Shown here: piece after piece, positions 7,472 through 16,086 of the stretch
Position numbering within the stretch: the first letter of the stretch is position 1
Layout: each line of letters starts with the position of its first letter
From: Cereibacter sphaeroides
GTDB taxonomy: Bacteria; Pseudomonadota; Alphaproteobacteria; Rhodobacterales; Rhodobacteraceae
Length of the DNA stretch: 64,000 nucleotides
Direction: 5' to 3'
NCBI GenBank assembly: GCA_003243455.1
Contig: QFQS01000007.1
Location: 51,058-115,057, forward strand
Program-made: the position numbers and the translations under genes
Notes under the pieces: generated by a model
What the model was told of the DNA's origin: nothing
The model's database searches: none
Seen by the model: the letters and a program-made list of their open reading frames with translations, nothing else

Positions 7472-9246
7472 GTGCGTCCGAAAAGCCGTTCGATATCGGT
7501 AAGGCGCAGTTCCACATAGGTCGGGCGGCCGTGGTTGCACTGGCCGGAGTGGGGCGTCGCCTCCATCTCGCGCAGAAGTGCGTTCATTTCCTCGGCCCGC
7601 ATGACGCGGCCTGAGCGGACCGAACCGTGGCATGCCATCCGGCTCAGCACAGCTTCAATGCGGGCCTGCACCAGCTGGCTGTCGCCAAGGTCGGACAGTT
7701 CATCGAGAATATCCGCGATCAACCCCTTGGCATCGACCTGCCCCAGCACGGAGGGCGTCTCCCGCACAGCGACCGCAGTTCCGCCGAAGGGTTCCACGAC
7801 CAGCCCAAGCCGCCGCAGATCGGGCGCCAGTTCCAGCAGCCGCGCAGCGTCACCTGCGGAAAGATCGACAATCTCGGGTATCAGCAGCGCCTGTGCGGTC
7901 ACGCCGCTCTCAGTCATCTGGCGCTTCAGCCGTTCATAGACCAGCCGCTCATGCGCGGCATGGGCATCGACGATGACAAGGCCGTTCGGCGTCTGCGCAA
8001 GGATATAGGTCTCATGCAATTGCGCCCGCGCTGCGCCTAAGGGGCCTTCGGCGGGCAGGACAGGCTCCACCCGTGCTGCCTGGGTCTCGGCAAAACCTAT
8101 CACACGGCTGATCGTCGGCTGCGCGATGCGGTCCATCTGATAGACGCGCGGCTCGGGTCGCATGGCGGCCAGAATGCCGTCACCCACGGTGGAGGATGCG
8201 CGCCGCGCGCCCGCCGACAATGCATCACGCAGCCCGCGCACGATCAGCCCGCGCGCCAGTGCCGGTTCGCGAAACCTGACCTCGGCCTTGGCGGGATGAA
8301 CGTTCACATCGACCCTTTGCGGATCGCAGTCCAGCCGAAGCACAGCCGCCGGGTGGCGGTCGCGGCTAAGGAAATCGAAATAAGCGGCCCGAAGCGCACC
8401 CATCAGCATCTTGTCCTGGACGGGCCTGCCGTTGACCTGCAGGAATTGCGCGACACCCGACCCGCGCGAATAGGTGGGCAGGGCCGCATAACCGGTCAGT
8501 CGCAGTCCATCCTCTTCCGCATCGACCTCCAGCGCATTGTCGGCAAATTCCGCCCCTAGCACGTTCGCGATCCGCGTCTTCAGCGCATCGGGGCCGCTTT
8601 CGGTATCGGCGCGGAACATCACGCGCCCCTCCCCGCCGCCCGAGACATCGCGCAGCGTGAAGCCGACCAGAGGCTCAGCCAGCGCCAGCCTGCGGATGAT
8701 CTCGCCAATCGCCTGCGCCTCGGCCCGGTCGCTGCGCAGGAACTTTAGCCGCGCGGGAGTTGCGAAGAACAGGTCGCGCAACTCCACCACCGTCCCGCGT
8801 CCCAAGGCTGCTGGACGCACCGCCTCGGCCCGTCCACCCGCAACACGCAACGAAGCACCCGGAACGCCTTCGGCGCGCGAGGTAACGGTCAACCGCCCCA
8901 CAGCGCCCAGCGAAGGCAGCGCCTCTCCCCGGAACCCGAAGGACGATATCGCCAGCAGATCCGATCCGTCGATCTTCGACGTCGCATGGCGCGACAGTGC
9001 CAGGGGCAGGTCTTCCGCCGTCATGCCGCAGCCGTCATCCGTCACCCGGATCAGCGTCTTACCGCCTTCGGCATAGTCCACCGTGATCCGCCGCGCGCCC
9101 GCGTCCAGCGCGTTTTCAACGAGTTCCTTCACCGCTGATGCCGGCCGTTCCACCACTTCACCTGCCGCGATGCGGTTGATCGCGGCCTCATCAAGCTGTC
9201 GGATAACGGGTCGATGCGTCAGTATATGGGGGCTGTCGGGCGTCAT
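7468..9246 (-). CDS. mutL: DNA mismatch repair protein MutL
   Basis: A 592-residue protein. The GHKL ATPase domain is complete: NRIAAGEVVERP, KELVENALDAGA, DDGCGM and GFRGEALPS in the first 100 or so residues. The C-terminal dimerisation and endonuclease domain carries DAHAAHERLVYE, MACHGSVRSG and GQCNHGRP, which correspond to the metal-binding endonuclease motifs, so this is a nicking-type MutL. The usual DQHA motif reads DAHA here. The chosen ATG at 9246 places the conserved IRQLDEAAINRIAAGEVV segment at the normal distance; a longer TTG- or GTG-initiated version to 9372 is unlikely. It is the first gene of mutL-rmuC-hutD. Confidence 0.95.
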   Translation of the reverse strand: MTPDSPHILTHRPVIRQLDEAAINRIAAGEVVERPASAVKELVENALDAGARRITVDYAEGGKTLIRVTDDGCGMTAEDLPLALSRHATSKIDGSDLLAISSFGFRGEALPSLGAVGRLTVTSRAEGVPGASLRVAGGRAEAVRPAALGRGTVVELRDLFFATPARLKFLRSDRAEAQAIGEIIRRLALAEPLVGFTLRDVSGGGEGRVMFRADTESGPDALKTRIANVLGAEFADNALEVDAEEDGLRLTGYAALPTYSRGSGVAQFLQVNGRPVQDKMLMGALRAAYFDFLSRDRHPAAVLRLDCDPQRVDVNVHPAKAEVRFREPALARGLIVRGLRDALSAGARRASSTVGDGILAAMRPEPRVYQMDRIAQPTISRVIGFAETQAARVEPVLPAEGPLGAARAQLHETYILAQTPNGLVIVDAHAAHERLVYERLKRQMTESGVTAQALLIPEIVDLSAGDAARLLELAPDLRRLGLVVEPFGGTAVAVRETPSVLGQVDAKGLIADILDELSDLGDSQLVQARIEAVLSRMACHGSVRSGRVMRAEEMNALLREMEATPHSGQCNHGRPTYVELRLTDIERLFGRT

Positions 9247-9365
9247 GCCACCAAGGGTAGCAGCGCCTACGCGATTCCACCAATGGAAAGAGGAACGGGG
9301 GGAATGCTTTAAGCAAAACCGGCGGAAAGTGGTAAATTGTCCGCTGCGGTCCGGTCGAACCCGAT

Positions 9366-9713
9366 TTGCCAAGCCCGCAGATCAGGGTGAACAACCCCAG
9401 CCGGAATGACCCGCGCGTCGGCGATGTACTGGACACCGCCAACTTCTCGAAATCACCCGTCTACATCCGGTTCGAGCCTGCGGGTGGCAGCCCGGACTGG
9501 AACCTGAAATCGGCCTTCGTGCTGGTCTATACGGGCGAGGGACATTTCGTCGTAGCCTACTTCCCGCCTGCGGGGTTCGACAACATCTGGCTGGGGGACA
9601 GCTACGGCAAGATCCTGTATCTGACCGAGGAATGGCGACAAGAGGCGAAAGCATTGCTCGACAGTGGGCACAAGCTCGCCATCGCCAACAACCCGAAGCT
9701 GGCCACGAAATAG
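9366..9713 (+). CDS. Hypothetical protein
   Basis: An open frame of up to 115 residues, divergent from mutL and convergent with the aldo/keto reductase. I do not recognise a domain. The protein is soluble, has no signal peptide, and contains aromatic-rich strands (FVLVYTGEGHFVVAYFPP) that suggest a small beta-rich fold. The start is unsure: TTG at 9366 has no visible ribosome site, while GTG at 9387 follows CAGATCAGG and gives 108 residues. Codon use is like neighbouring genes, which supports it being real. Confidence 0.6.
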   Translation: MPSPQIRVNNPSRNDPRVGDVLDTANFSKSPVYIRFEPAGGSPDWNLKSAFVLVYTGEGHFVVAYFPPAGFDNIWLGDSYGKILYLTEEWRQEAKALLDSGHKLAIANNPKLATK

Positions 9714-9719
9714 GTCATA

Positions 9720-9749
9720 TCGTGAGGTTTCCTGTCGGTGGCCTCACGA
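9720..9749. terminator. Inverted repeat between convergent genes
   Basis: TCGTGAGG (9720-9727) pairs perfectly with CCTCACGA (9742-9749) across a 14-base loop in the 44-bp gap between the convergent hypothetical gene and the aldo/keto reductase. Neither side has a T-run, so it is a weak or Rho-assisted bidirectional terminator candidate. Confidence 0.4.
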
Positions 9750-9757
9750 CAGCTCTG

Positions 9758-10702
9758 TCAGTTTCCCGCTTTGGTCAGCAGCGCGATCTGGTCTGCGCTC
9801 AGGTGTAGTCGTGCCCCACGCGCAAGGCTTTCGAGTTGCGCGACAGAAGTGGCCGAGGCCAGAGGGCCGACGATCCCCGGCTGTGCGTTGATCCAGGCCA
9901 GCGCGACCTCTGCCGGGGCGGCGCCAACGCTGGCCGAGACCTGGTCGAGTGCGGCAAGGATCCGCATTCCGCGTGCATCGAGATAAGCCGCAACATCCTC
10001 GCCTCGCTGGCTTTTCGAAAGATCGGCCTTGCTGCGATACTTGCCCGTCAGGAAACCCGAAGCGAGGCTGTAGTAGGGGATCGCCGCCATGCCTTCGCGC
10101 AGAACGATCTCCTGCACCGGACCTTCGTATTTTTCGCGCGCGTAAAGGTTGTATTCGTTCTGCACCGCCTGATAGCGCGGCAGCCCTTTTTCGCGCGACA
10201 GATCCAGAGCATGCGTCAGCAGCTTTTCGTCGTAGTTCGAGGCCCCGATGGCGCGCACCTTGCCCGCCTTGATCAGCTTGTCATAGGCGCCAAGCGTTTC
10301 CTCTTCCGGCGTTTGCGGGTCGGGCCAGTGGGTCTGATACAGGTCGATGAAGTCGGTCTGCAGCCGGCGAAGCGAATCCTCGACTGCCTTTTCGATCCAG
10401 GATGCGCGCAGGTCCGTTCGCCCCTGACCCATGTCGGAACCGACCTTGGTCATAAGCACGATCTTGTCGCGATTGCCGCGCGCCTTCATCCAGCGGCCGA
10501 TGATGCGCTCGGATTCGCTGTCATTGCCCGGCACCCAGCGCGAATAGACATCGGCGGTGTCGATGGCGCTGAAACCTTCGGCCGTGAAAGCGTCCATGAC
10601 GGCAAAGGATGTGGCCTCGTCTGCCGTCCAGCCGAAAACATTGGTGCCCAGCACGAAGGGCTCGATGCTGATGCCGGACTGGCCAAGGGCGCGTTTCGTC
10701 AT
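9758..10702 (-). CDS. Aldo/keto reductase
   Basis: A 314-residue NADPH-dependent (alpha/beta)8-barrel oxidoreductase. The catalytic tetrad is visible as D48 and Y53 (AIDTADVY), K86 (LMTKVG) and H125 (YQTHWPD). GKVRAIGASNY is the usual strand-5 to strand-6 signature. It is closest in look to the YajO/Tas-like branch (AKR11/12), which reduces aldehydes or ketones of uncertain identity. The ATG at 10702 has AGGAG at good spacing. It is divergent from the Dabb-domain gene with 113 bp between the starts. Confidence 0.9.
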   Translation of the reverse strand: MTKRALGQSGISIEPFVLGTNVFGWTADEATSFAVMDAFTAEGFSAIDTADVYSRWVPGNDSESERIIGRWMKARGNRDKIVLMTKVGSDMGQGRTDLRASWIEKAVEDSLRRLQTDFIDLYQTHWPDPQTPEEETLGAYDKLIKAGKVRAIGASNYDEKLLTHALDLSREKGLPRYQAVQNEYNLYAREKYEGPVQEIVLREGMAAIPYYSLASGFLTGKYRSKADLSKSQRGEDVAAYLDARGMRILAALDQVSASVGAAPAEVALAWINAQPGIVGPLASATSVAQLESLARGARLHLSADQIALLTKAGN

Positions 10703-10815
10703 GAGGTTCTCCTTTGGCGTGATGCCAGCGTTGACGAGGGTTTCGTGAAGAACGTTAGATGCCTGATCGGCGGCAGCTTCAAGCGACCTGCCGCCTCAAC
10801 AGCAGGGAGTTGCTT

Positions 10816-11109
10816 ATGATCCGGCATACCGTCTCGTTCACGCTCAAGCATCCGCAAGGCTCTGCAAAGGAAGCGGCCTTCCTGCGGGACGCGCGGGCCC
10901 TTGCCGATATTCCTTCGGTGAAAAAGTTCGAAAGGTTGCGCCAGGTCAGCCCAAAGAACGCCTATCATTTCGGCTTCTCGATGGAGTTCGACGATCAGGC
11001 CGGATACCAGGCCTACAACATCCACCCGATCCACGAGGCCTTCGTGCGCGACCGCTGGGTGCCCGAGGTCGCCGATTTCCTGGAGACGGACTATTCGGCG
11101 CTTGGTTAG
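10816..11109 (+). CDS. Dabb (stress-responsive A/B barrel) domain protein
   Basis: A 97-residue protein that is a single Dabb domain. It starts MIRHTVSFTLK, as is typical (the His of the first strand is conserved), and contains AYHFGFSMEFDDQAGYQAYNIHPIHEAFV. Members form ferredoxin-like dimers; some act on small polyketides or fluoroacetate but most have no known function. The ATG at 10816 follows GGGAG. The gene is divergent from the aldo/keto reductase and ends just before a strong terminator. Confidence 0.85.
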   Translation: MIRHTVSFTLKHPQGSAKEAAFLRDARALADIPSVKKFERLRQVSPKNAYHFGFSMEFDDQAGYQAYNIHPIHEAFVRDRWVPEVADFLETDYSALG

Positions 11110-11132
11110 TCCAATGGGCCAGCCAAAAAGAA

Positions 11133-11160
11133 AAACCCTGCAAAAGCAGGGCTTTTCTTT
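11133..11160. terminator. Bidirectional Rho-independent terminator
   Basis: CCCTGC (11136-11141) and GCAGGG (11146-11151) form a hairpin with an AAAA loop, followed by CTTTTCTTT on the plus strand. On the minus strand the A-rich left flank becomes a T-run. It therefore ends both the Dabb gene (+) and the tRNA-Leu transcript (-). Confidence 0.85.
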
Positions 11161-11165
11161 GAATA

Positions 11166-11250
11166 TGGTGCCCAGAAGAGGACTCGAACCTCCACGCCTT
11201 GCGGCACACGGACCTGAACCGTGCGCGTCTACCAATTCCGCCACCTGGGC
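11166..11250 (-). tRNA. tRNA-Leu (anticodon CAG)
   Basis: Read on the minus strand this 85-nt sequence folds as a class II tRNA. It has a GCCCAGG acceptor arm pairing with the 3' end, an anticodon stem CACGG/CCGTG enclosing TTCAGGT, hence anticodon CAG, a long variable arm (TGCCGCAAGGCGT), and a TTCGAGT T-loop. The 3' CCA is encoded. It decodes CUG, the commonest leucine codon in GC-rich genomes. The gene lies between the terminator and the NDUFA9-like gene, transcribed towards the Dabb gene. Confidence 0.95.
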
Positions 11251-11399
11251 TAGGTGTTGTGCCGGGCGATTTACCGGGGGGGTGGGGGAGTGTCAACGGG
11301 GTGTCATGAAAATTCAGCCCCGGTTTGGCGCTTGTTTGCGGGTGGCTGAAAAGCTATGCCGATGATCATCTTCGCTGCGGACGCGAAAGGACGATGCAG

Positions 11400-12383
11400 A
11401 TGGACAGGCTGGTCACGATCTATGGCGGTTCGGGCTTTGTCGGGCGCTATGTCACCCGGCGGATGGCCAAGGAGGGTTGGCGTGTGCGTGTCGCGGTGCG
11501 TCGCCCGAACGAGGCGCTGTTCGTCAAGCCCTATGGCGTTGTCGGTCAGGTCGAACCGATCCTGTGCAACATCCGTGACGAGGCCTCGGTTCGTGCGGCA
11601 ATGATCGGCGCGGAAGCCGTCGTCAACTGCGTCGGCGTTCTGAGCGAGGCGGGGCGGAACACGTTCGACGCCGTTCAGGCCGAGGGGGCTGGCCGGATCG
11701 CGCGTATCGCGTCCGAAATGGGCGTCAGCAGGCTGGTGCATCTGTCTGCGATCGGTGCGGATGAAGAGTCCGACAGTGTCTATGCCCGCACGAAAGCGGC
11801 GGGTGAGGCTGCGGTCCTGGCGGCCTTTCCATCGGCGATGATCCTGCGCCCCTCGATCATCTTCGGGGCGGAAGATCAGTTCTTCAATCGCTTTGCCGCC
11901 ATGTCTCGGATGGGGCCGGTTCTGCCGGTCGTTGGGGCGAACACGAAATTCCAGCCGGTTTATGTGGATAACGTGGCGCAGGCTGCCGTCATGGGTGTGA
12001 CGGGCGCTGCTGCGCCGGGGCTTTACGAACTGGGTGGGCCGGATGTGCGGACTTTCCGCGAGTTGATGCATCAGATGCTGGAGGTTATCCAGCGTCGGCG
12101 TCTGGTGATGAATGTTCCATTCCTTGCGGCGCGCATCGCTGCATTTGGCCTTGATGCGGTGCAGGCGGTGACGCTGGGTTTGATCCACAACGGCATGTTG
12201 ACCCGCGATCAGGTGCGCAACCTGGCCCATGACAATGTGGTGTCCGAAGGTGCGGCTGGTCTGGCAGAGCTTGGGATCAAGCCAACGCCGGTCGATGCGG
12301 TTCTGCCGGAATACCTTTGGCCCTACCGCCCCTCGGGACAGTTCGCGGCGATCAAGGCCTCGGCCAAGAACCTCAAAACCTGA
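11400..12383 (+). CDS. Complex I NDUFA9-like NAD(P)-binding protein
   Basis: A protein of about 327 residues with an atypical short-chain dehydrogenase fold: the nucleotide motif YGGSGFVGRYV sits at the N-terminus and HLSAIGADEESDSVYARTKAAGEA carries the family Y-x3-K. This matches the NDUFA9/39-kDa complex I subunit family, common in alphaproteobacteria and thought to bind NADPH structurally. ATG at 11400 lies 8 nt after AAAGGA, better spaced than the in-frame ATG at 11394. It is followed closely by uppP, with 18 bp between. Assignment to the respiratory complex is by family only. Confidence 0.8.
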   Translation: MDRLVTIYGGSGFVGRYVTRRMAKEGWRVRVAVRRPNEALFVKPYGVVGQVEPILCNIRDEASVRAAMIGAEAVVNCVGVLSEAGRNTFDAVQAEGAGRIARIASEMGVSRLVHLSAIGADEESDSVYARTKAAGEAAVLAAFPSAMILRPSIIFGAEDQFFNRFAAMSRMGPVLPVVGANTKFQPVYVDNVAQAAVMGVTGAAAPGLYELGGPDVRTFRELMHQMLEVIQRRRLVMNVPFLAARIAAFGLDAVQAVTLGLIHNGMLTRDQVRNLAHDNVVSEGAAGLAELGIKPTPVDAVLPEYLWPYRPSGQFAAIKASAKNLKT

Positions 12384-12401
12384 GTCTGAAAAGGGGCCGC
12401 C

Positions 12402-13208
12402 ATGGCCGATAACTCTACCCTTGTCGCAGCCTTTCTGGGGCTGATCGAGGGGCTGACCGAGTTCATTCCGGTATCCTCGACCGGGCACCTGTTGCTGGTG
12501 GGGCATTTCCTGGGCTTTGAAAGCGCTGGAAAAACGTTTGAGGTGGTGATCCAGCTTGGGGCAGTGCTGGCGATCCTGACGGTCTATGCGCACAAACTGT
12601 GGGCCGTAATCGCCGCCGCCTCCAGCGATCCCGGGGCGAGACGGTTCATCCTGTCGGTGTTGATTGCGTTTCTGCCAGCGGTCGTGGTCGGCGTTCTGGC
12701 GCGTGACTTCATCAAGACGGTGCTGTTCGAAACACCAATGCTGATCGCCATAATGCTGATCCTTGGCGGGATCGTGCTGTTGTTCGTGGATCGGATTGCA
12801 AGCGAGCCGACGCAGGATGATGCGATGAAGCTGCCGCTGGGTATGGCATTCAAGATCGGCCTTATACAATGCCTGGCCATGATCCCCGGCGTGTCGCGGT
12901 CGGGGGCCACCATTGTGGGGGCGCTATGGCTGGGCGCGAGCCGCAGGGCCGCGGCGGAGTTTTCGTTCTTTCTGTCGATGCCGACCATGGCCGGCGCCTT
13001 TGCCTATGACATCTACAAAAGCCGTGACGTTCTGGACTGGGCTGCAATGAACCAGATTGCCGTGGGTTTCGTCATGGCATTCATAAGTGCCGTTCTGGTT
13101 GTGCGCTGGCTGCTTGGCTACGTCAGCCAGCATGGGTTCACCGTCTTTGCCTGGTGGCGAATCATCGTTGGGTCGGTTGCTTTGGCTGCGCTTTTATTGG
13201 GCTTTTAG
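12402..13208 (+). CDS. uppP: Undecaprenyl-diphosphatase UppP
   Basis: A 268-residue membrane protein that dephosphorylates undecaprenyl diphosphate so the lipid carrier can be reused in peptidoglycan synthesis; BacA family, linked to bacitracin resistance. Both active-site signatures are present: EGLTEFIPVSSTGH (residues 16-29) and PGVSRSGAT (162-170, with catalytic R166). About eight membrane segments. AAGGGG precedes the ATG. It lies directly after the NDUFA9-like gene and 161 bp before the glutamate synthase operon. Confidence 0.95.
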   Translation: MADNSTLVAAFLGLIEGLTEFIPVSSTGHLLLVGHFLGFESAGKTFEVVIQLGAVLAILTVYAHKLWAVIAAASSDPGARRFILSVLIAFLPAVVVGVLARDFIKTVLFETPMLIAIMLILGGIVLLFVDRIASEPTQDDAMKLPLGMAFKIGLIQCLAMIPGVSRSGATIVGALWLGASRRAAAEFSFFLSMPTMAGAFAYDIYKSRDVLDWAAMNQIAVGFVMAFISAVLVVRWLLGYVSQHGFTVFAWWRIIVGSVALAALLLGF

Positions 13209-13214
13209 GCTTAT

Positions 13215-13305
13215 AGGTCAGCTCATATTACCTACTTTCTAGAGAATAGGGCAGAAAAATTGACCTTAGCTGCCATAAAGCGGGAAACAGGTCAGCATTA
13301 CTGAC
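13215..13305. promoter_or_regulatory. Repeated GGTCA half-sites upstream of gltD
   Basis: In the 161-bp gap before gltD, AGGTCAGC occurs twice (13215-13222 and 13289-13296) and the reverse form TGACCT once (13261-13266). The right-hand copy is part of an inverted repeat, GTCAG-N5-CTGAC (13291-13305). Such an arrangement suits a dimeric regulator controlling the glutamate synthase operon. I cannot name the regulator. Confidence 0.4.
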
Positions 13306-13369
13306 TTTTAATCCTGCCGCACTGGCCGTATCAAGACGCTCCCGGTTACTCCCATCGGAAAGCGCAGCC

Positions 13370-14806
13370 ATGGCCAAGCAACGCATGCTCCAGTTCGTTA
13401 CCGTCGAGAAGGAGATGCCGGAAAAACGTCCGCCATCTTTGCGGGCGCAGGATTTCCACGAGATTTACCGCGAGTTCGCCGATGCCAAAGCGGCAGAGCA
13501 GGCGGGGCGCTGCAGCCAGTGCGGCGTGCCTTACTGCCAGAGCCATTGCCCCCTGCACAACAACATCCCCGACTGGCTGCGCCTGACCGCCGAGGGGCGG
13601 TTGCAGGAAGCCTATGAGATCAGCCAGGCGACCAATACCTTCCCCGAGATCTGTGGCCGCATCTGTCCGCAGGACCGCCTTTGCGAAGGCAATTGCGTGA
13701 TCGAGCAGTCGGGCCATGGCACCGTTACCATCGGCTCGGTCGAGAAATACATCACCGATACCGCCTGGGAAGAAGGCTGGGTCAAGCCGATCCGCCCGAT
13801 GGAGGAGCGTGCGGAGAGCGTGGGCATCATCGGCGCAGGTCCGGGTGGCCTTGCCGCCGCTGACGTGCTGCGTCGTCGCGGCGTGCAGGTGACGGTCTAT
13901 GACCGCTACGACCGCGCGGGTGGTCTGCTGACCTATGGGATTCCCGGTTTCAAACTGGAAAAACCGGTGGTCATGCAGCGGATCGAACAGCTTGAGGCAG
14001 GCGGCGTGCAGTTCGTGATGAACTGCAAGGTTGGCGAGGATCTGAGCTTTGACGCCATCCGGGGTCAGCACGACGCGGTTCTGATCGCGACCGGCGTTTA
14101 CAAGGCGCGCGACATTGCGGCTCCCGGCGTTGGGGCCGAAGGGATCGTGCCCGCGCTGGATTATCTGACCGCCTCGAACCGCAAGAGTTTTGGCGATGAG
14201 GTCGAGGCTTTCGACAGCGGCGCGCTGAATGCCGCCGGCAAGCGTGTGGTCGTCATCGGCGGAGGCGACACGGCCATGGACTGCGTGCGCACGGCGATCC
14301 GGCAGGGTGCGGTATCGGTGAAGTGCCTTTATCGGCGCGACCGGGCGAACATGCCGGGCAGCCAGCGCGAAGTGCAGAACGCCGAAGAAGAAGGCGTGGA
14401 ATTCGTCTGGCTGACCGCCCCGCGCGGCTTTACCGGCGGGTCCGCCGTCGAAGGCGTGATGGTGCAGCGGATGCGGCTGGGCGCGCCGGACGCGACGGGG
14501 CGCCAGATGCCGGAACTGATCGAGGGCGCGGATTATGTCGAGCCTTGCGAACTGGCCATCATGGCGCTGGGGTTCGAGCCCGAGGAACTGCCCGGTCTTT
14601 GGGGCGTGCCAGAGCTTGGGGTGACGCGCTGGGGCACGATCAAGGCCGATTTCCGCACCCATGAGACCAATCTGCCCGGCGTTTATGCAGCGGGCGACAT
14701 CGTGCGTGGCGCAAGCCTTGTCGTCTGGGCAATTCGCGATGGTCGGGAGGCCGCTGACGCGATTCTGGACTATATTGCACAGCCGGCACAGGTCGCAGCG
14801 GAGTAG
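13370..14806 (+). CDS. gltD: Glutamate synthase small subunit
   Basis: A 478-residue flavoprotein that passes electrons from NADPH to the large subunit GltB for glutamate synthesis. Two N-terminal 4Fe-4S cysteine sets are complete (C48, C51, C56, C60 and C95, C99, C105, C109). The FAD motif IGAGPGG is at 154-160 and a second GxGxxA-type nucleotide site (VVVIGGGDTAMD) is near 294-305. GAGAAGGAGATG occurs inside the gene and is not the start; the ATG at 13370 matches the conserved N-terminus. It is separated from gltB by three small genes, an uncommon arrangement described under findings. Confidence 0.95.
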   Translation: MAKQRMLQFVTVEKEMPEKRPPSLRAQDFHEIYREFADAKAAEQAGRCSQCGVPYCQSHCPLHNNIPDWLRLTAEGRLQEAYEISQATNTFPEICGRICPQDRLCEGNCVIEQSGHGTVTIGSVEKYITDTAWEEGWVKPIRPMEERAESVGIIGAGPGGLAAADVLRRRGVQVTVYDRYDRAGGLLTYGIPGFKLEKPVVMQRIEQLEAGGVQFVMNCKVGEDLSFDAIRGQHDAVLIATGVYKARDIAAPGVGAEGIVPALDYLTASNRKSFGDEVEAFDSGALNAAGKRVVVIGGGDTAMDCVRTAIRQGAVSVKCLYRRDRANMPGSQREVQNAEEEGVEFVWLTAPRGFTGGSAVEGVMVQRMRLGAPDATGRQMPELIEGADYVEPCELAIMALGFEPEELPGLWGVPELGVTRWGTIKADFRTHETNLPGVYAAGDIVRGASLVVWAIRDGREAADAILDYIAQPAQVAAE

Positions 14807-14809
14807 CAA

Positions 14810-15646
14810 ATGGCCGTCTGGAACTCGTATGGCATCGCTATGGCAACGGTATGTAGACCGAAATGGTTGGGCATTGGCCGTCATGTCAGGCTGTCTGACC
14901 TTTTCGCGCCGCTCACCGCCGCCTTCGCCGCGCTGATGATCGTCACCCCTGTTCCCGCCGCCGCGCAATCGCCGGTGCCGGGCGTCTTCAACCCGCCGCC
15001 CGGCTGCACCGGCTGGCTGACCGTGCAGTCGCGTGGTTGCCGGGTGTCGAACCATTACAAGTGCGAGGCCGATCCGGCGGGCGACCAGTGGCGGGCCGAC
15101 TTCGATCAGGAAGGCATCTTCTTCGTCAGCCACATCGACCGCGAGACGCAGTGGGTCGAGAGCTACGACATGTTCCCGACGGTACGGCAGTGGCTGGAGC
15201 CGGGTGCGGCCGATCCGGCTTCGTTTTCCGAACTGCTGTCCACTGGCATCGACACTTTCGATTTCAACCTGAGCGACGACGCGGGCAGCAAAACGAACGT
15301 GAAGGGTTTTGACAAGCTGACCGGCAATTCGACGGTGATCGACGGTGTGCAACTGCAAGAGACCGAGTTCGATTTCACCGAGACGACCAGTGACGGCACG
15401 GTCTTGCGCAAGGCCAATGGCCATGAATGGATTCAGCCTGACTGGCGGCTGTTCTTCTCGGGCAAATCGACCTGGGAAAGCGCGGAGGGCGATCTGCCGA
15501 TTGACGGCACGCCGATGCAGTTCATCATGCCGGGCGAGAAGGGGTTCTTTTCGACCGAGCCGATCTTTGACTGCGATGCGATCACGTCCAGCCTGCCCGG
15601 TGTCCTGCAATCGGCGCCGCTGGTCCGTGTTGGAGCGGAGCCATGA
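14810..15646 (+). CDS. Exported hypothetical protein within the glt operon
   Basis: A 278-residue protein I do not recognise. Residues 31-52 form a hydrophobic stretch ending TPVPAAAQS, a good signal-peptidase I site, so the mature protein is probably periplasmic or released. The long charged N-terminus before it is odd; GGAG seven bases before the ATG at 14810 supports this start, though ATG at 14840 would give a shorter leader. The mature part has three cysteines near its N-terminus (about 66, 77 and 85) and one near the C-terminus, suggesting disulfides. It lies 3 bp after gltD and overlaps the next gene by 4 bp. Confidence 0.75.
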   Translation: MAVWNSYGIAMATVCRPKWLGIGRHVRLSDLFAPLTAAFAALMIVTPVPAAAQSPVPGVFNPPPGCTGWLTVQSRGCRVSNHYKCEADPAGDQWRADFDQEGIFFVSHIDRETQWVESYDMFPTVRQWLEPGAADPASFSELLSTGIDTFDFNLSDDAGSKTNVKGFDKLTGNSTVIDGVQLQETEFDFTETTSDGTVLRKANGHEWIQPDWRLFFSGKSTWESAEGDLPIDGTPMQFIMPGEKGFFSTEPIFDCDAITSSLPGVLQSAPLVRVGAEP

Positions 15647-16086
15647 CCGAGGCGCGGACGGGCCATTGCCTGTGCGGCGCGGTGAAAGTCACCGTCAGCG
15701 ATCCGTCGCATGAGCTGGGCATCTGCCATTGCAGCATGTGCCGCCGCTGGTCGGGGTCTTCGCCGTCGCTGACGGTGCCGGAGGGCGCGCTGGCAGTCGA
15801 AGGCGCAAGCCATGTGAAATCCTATGTCTCGTCTGACTGGGCCGAGCGGACCTTTTGCGACACCTGCGGCAGCGCGCTCTGGTATCGGCTGACGGGTGAG
15901 GGCGCGCCGCGTGACTATTACATGGCGTCGGGCCTGCTGGACGACCTGTCGGGTATGAAGGTCGGGCATGAGATCTTTGTCGACTGCCAGCCGCAAGCCT
16001 TTGTCACCGACGGCACCGCCGACCGGAAGACCGAGGCCGAATTCTTTGCGGCCTATAGCGGTGAAGGCGGGGATGCCGCGCCATGA
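15643..16086 (+). CDS. GFA/CENP-V family protein
   Basis: A 147-residue single-domain GFA protein with the full zinc-ligand set: CLCGAV near the N-terminus, CHCSMC in the middle and CDTCGS near residue 87. The protein overlaps the upstream exported-protein gene and the downstream GFA gene by 4 bp each. Function is not established for most of the family; activation of a glutathione adduct has been suggested. Its place between gltD and gltB suggests co-expression with ammonium assimilation. It and the next gene share CHC-x-MC-x-RWSGG/S and probably arose by tandem duplication. Confidence 0.85.
   Translation: MTEARTGHCLCGAVKVTVSDPSHELGICHCSMCRRWSGSSPSLTVPEGALAVEGASHVKSYVSSDWAERTFCDTCGSALWYRLTGEGAPRDYYMASGLLDDLSGMKVGHEIFVDCQPQAFVTDGTADRKTEAEFFAAYSGEGGDAAP

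Noticed and set aside
11166..11250. tRNA-Leu as an integration site
   Set aside because: There is no integrase and no direct repeat of the tRNA 3' end nearby; the same holds for tRNA-Val.
11304..12869. 521-codon minus-strand frame
   Set aside because: It is antisense to the NDUFA9-like gene and uppP; composition is shadow-like.
13346..15610. 754-codon minus-strand frame
   Set aside because: It lies opposite gltD and the exported-protein gene and has no recognisable domain.
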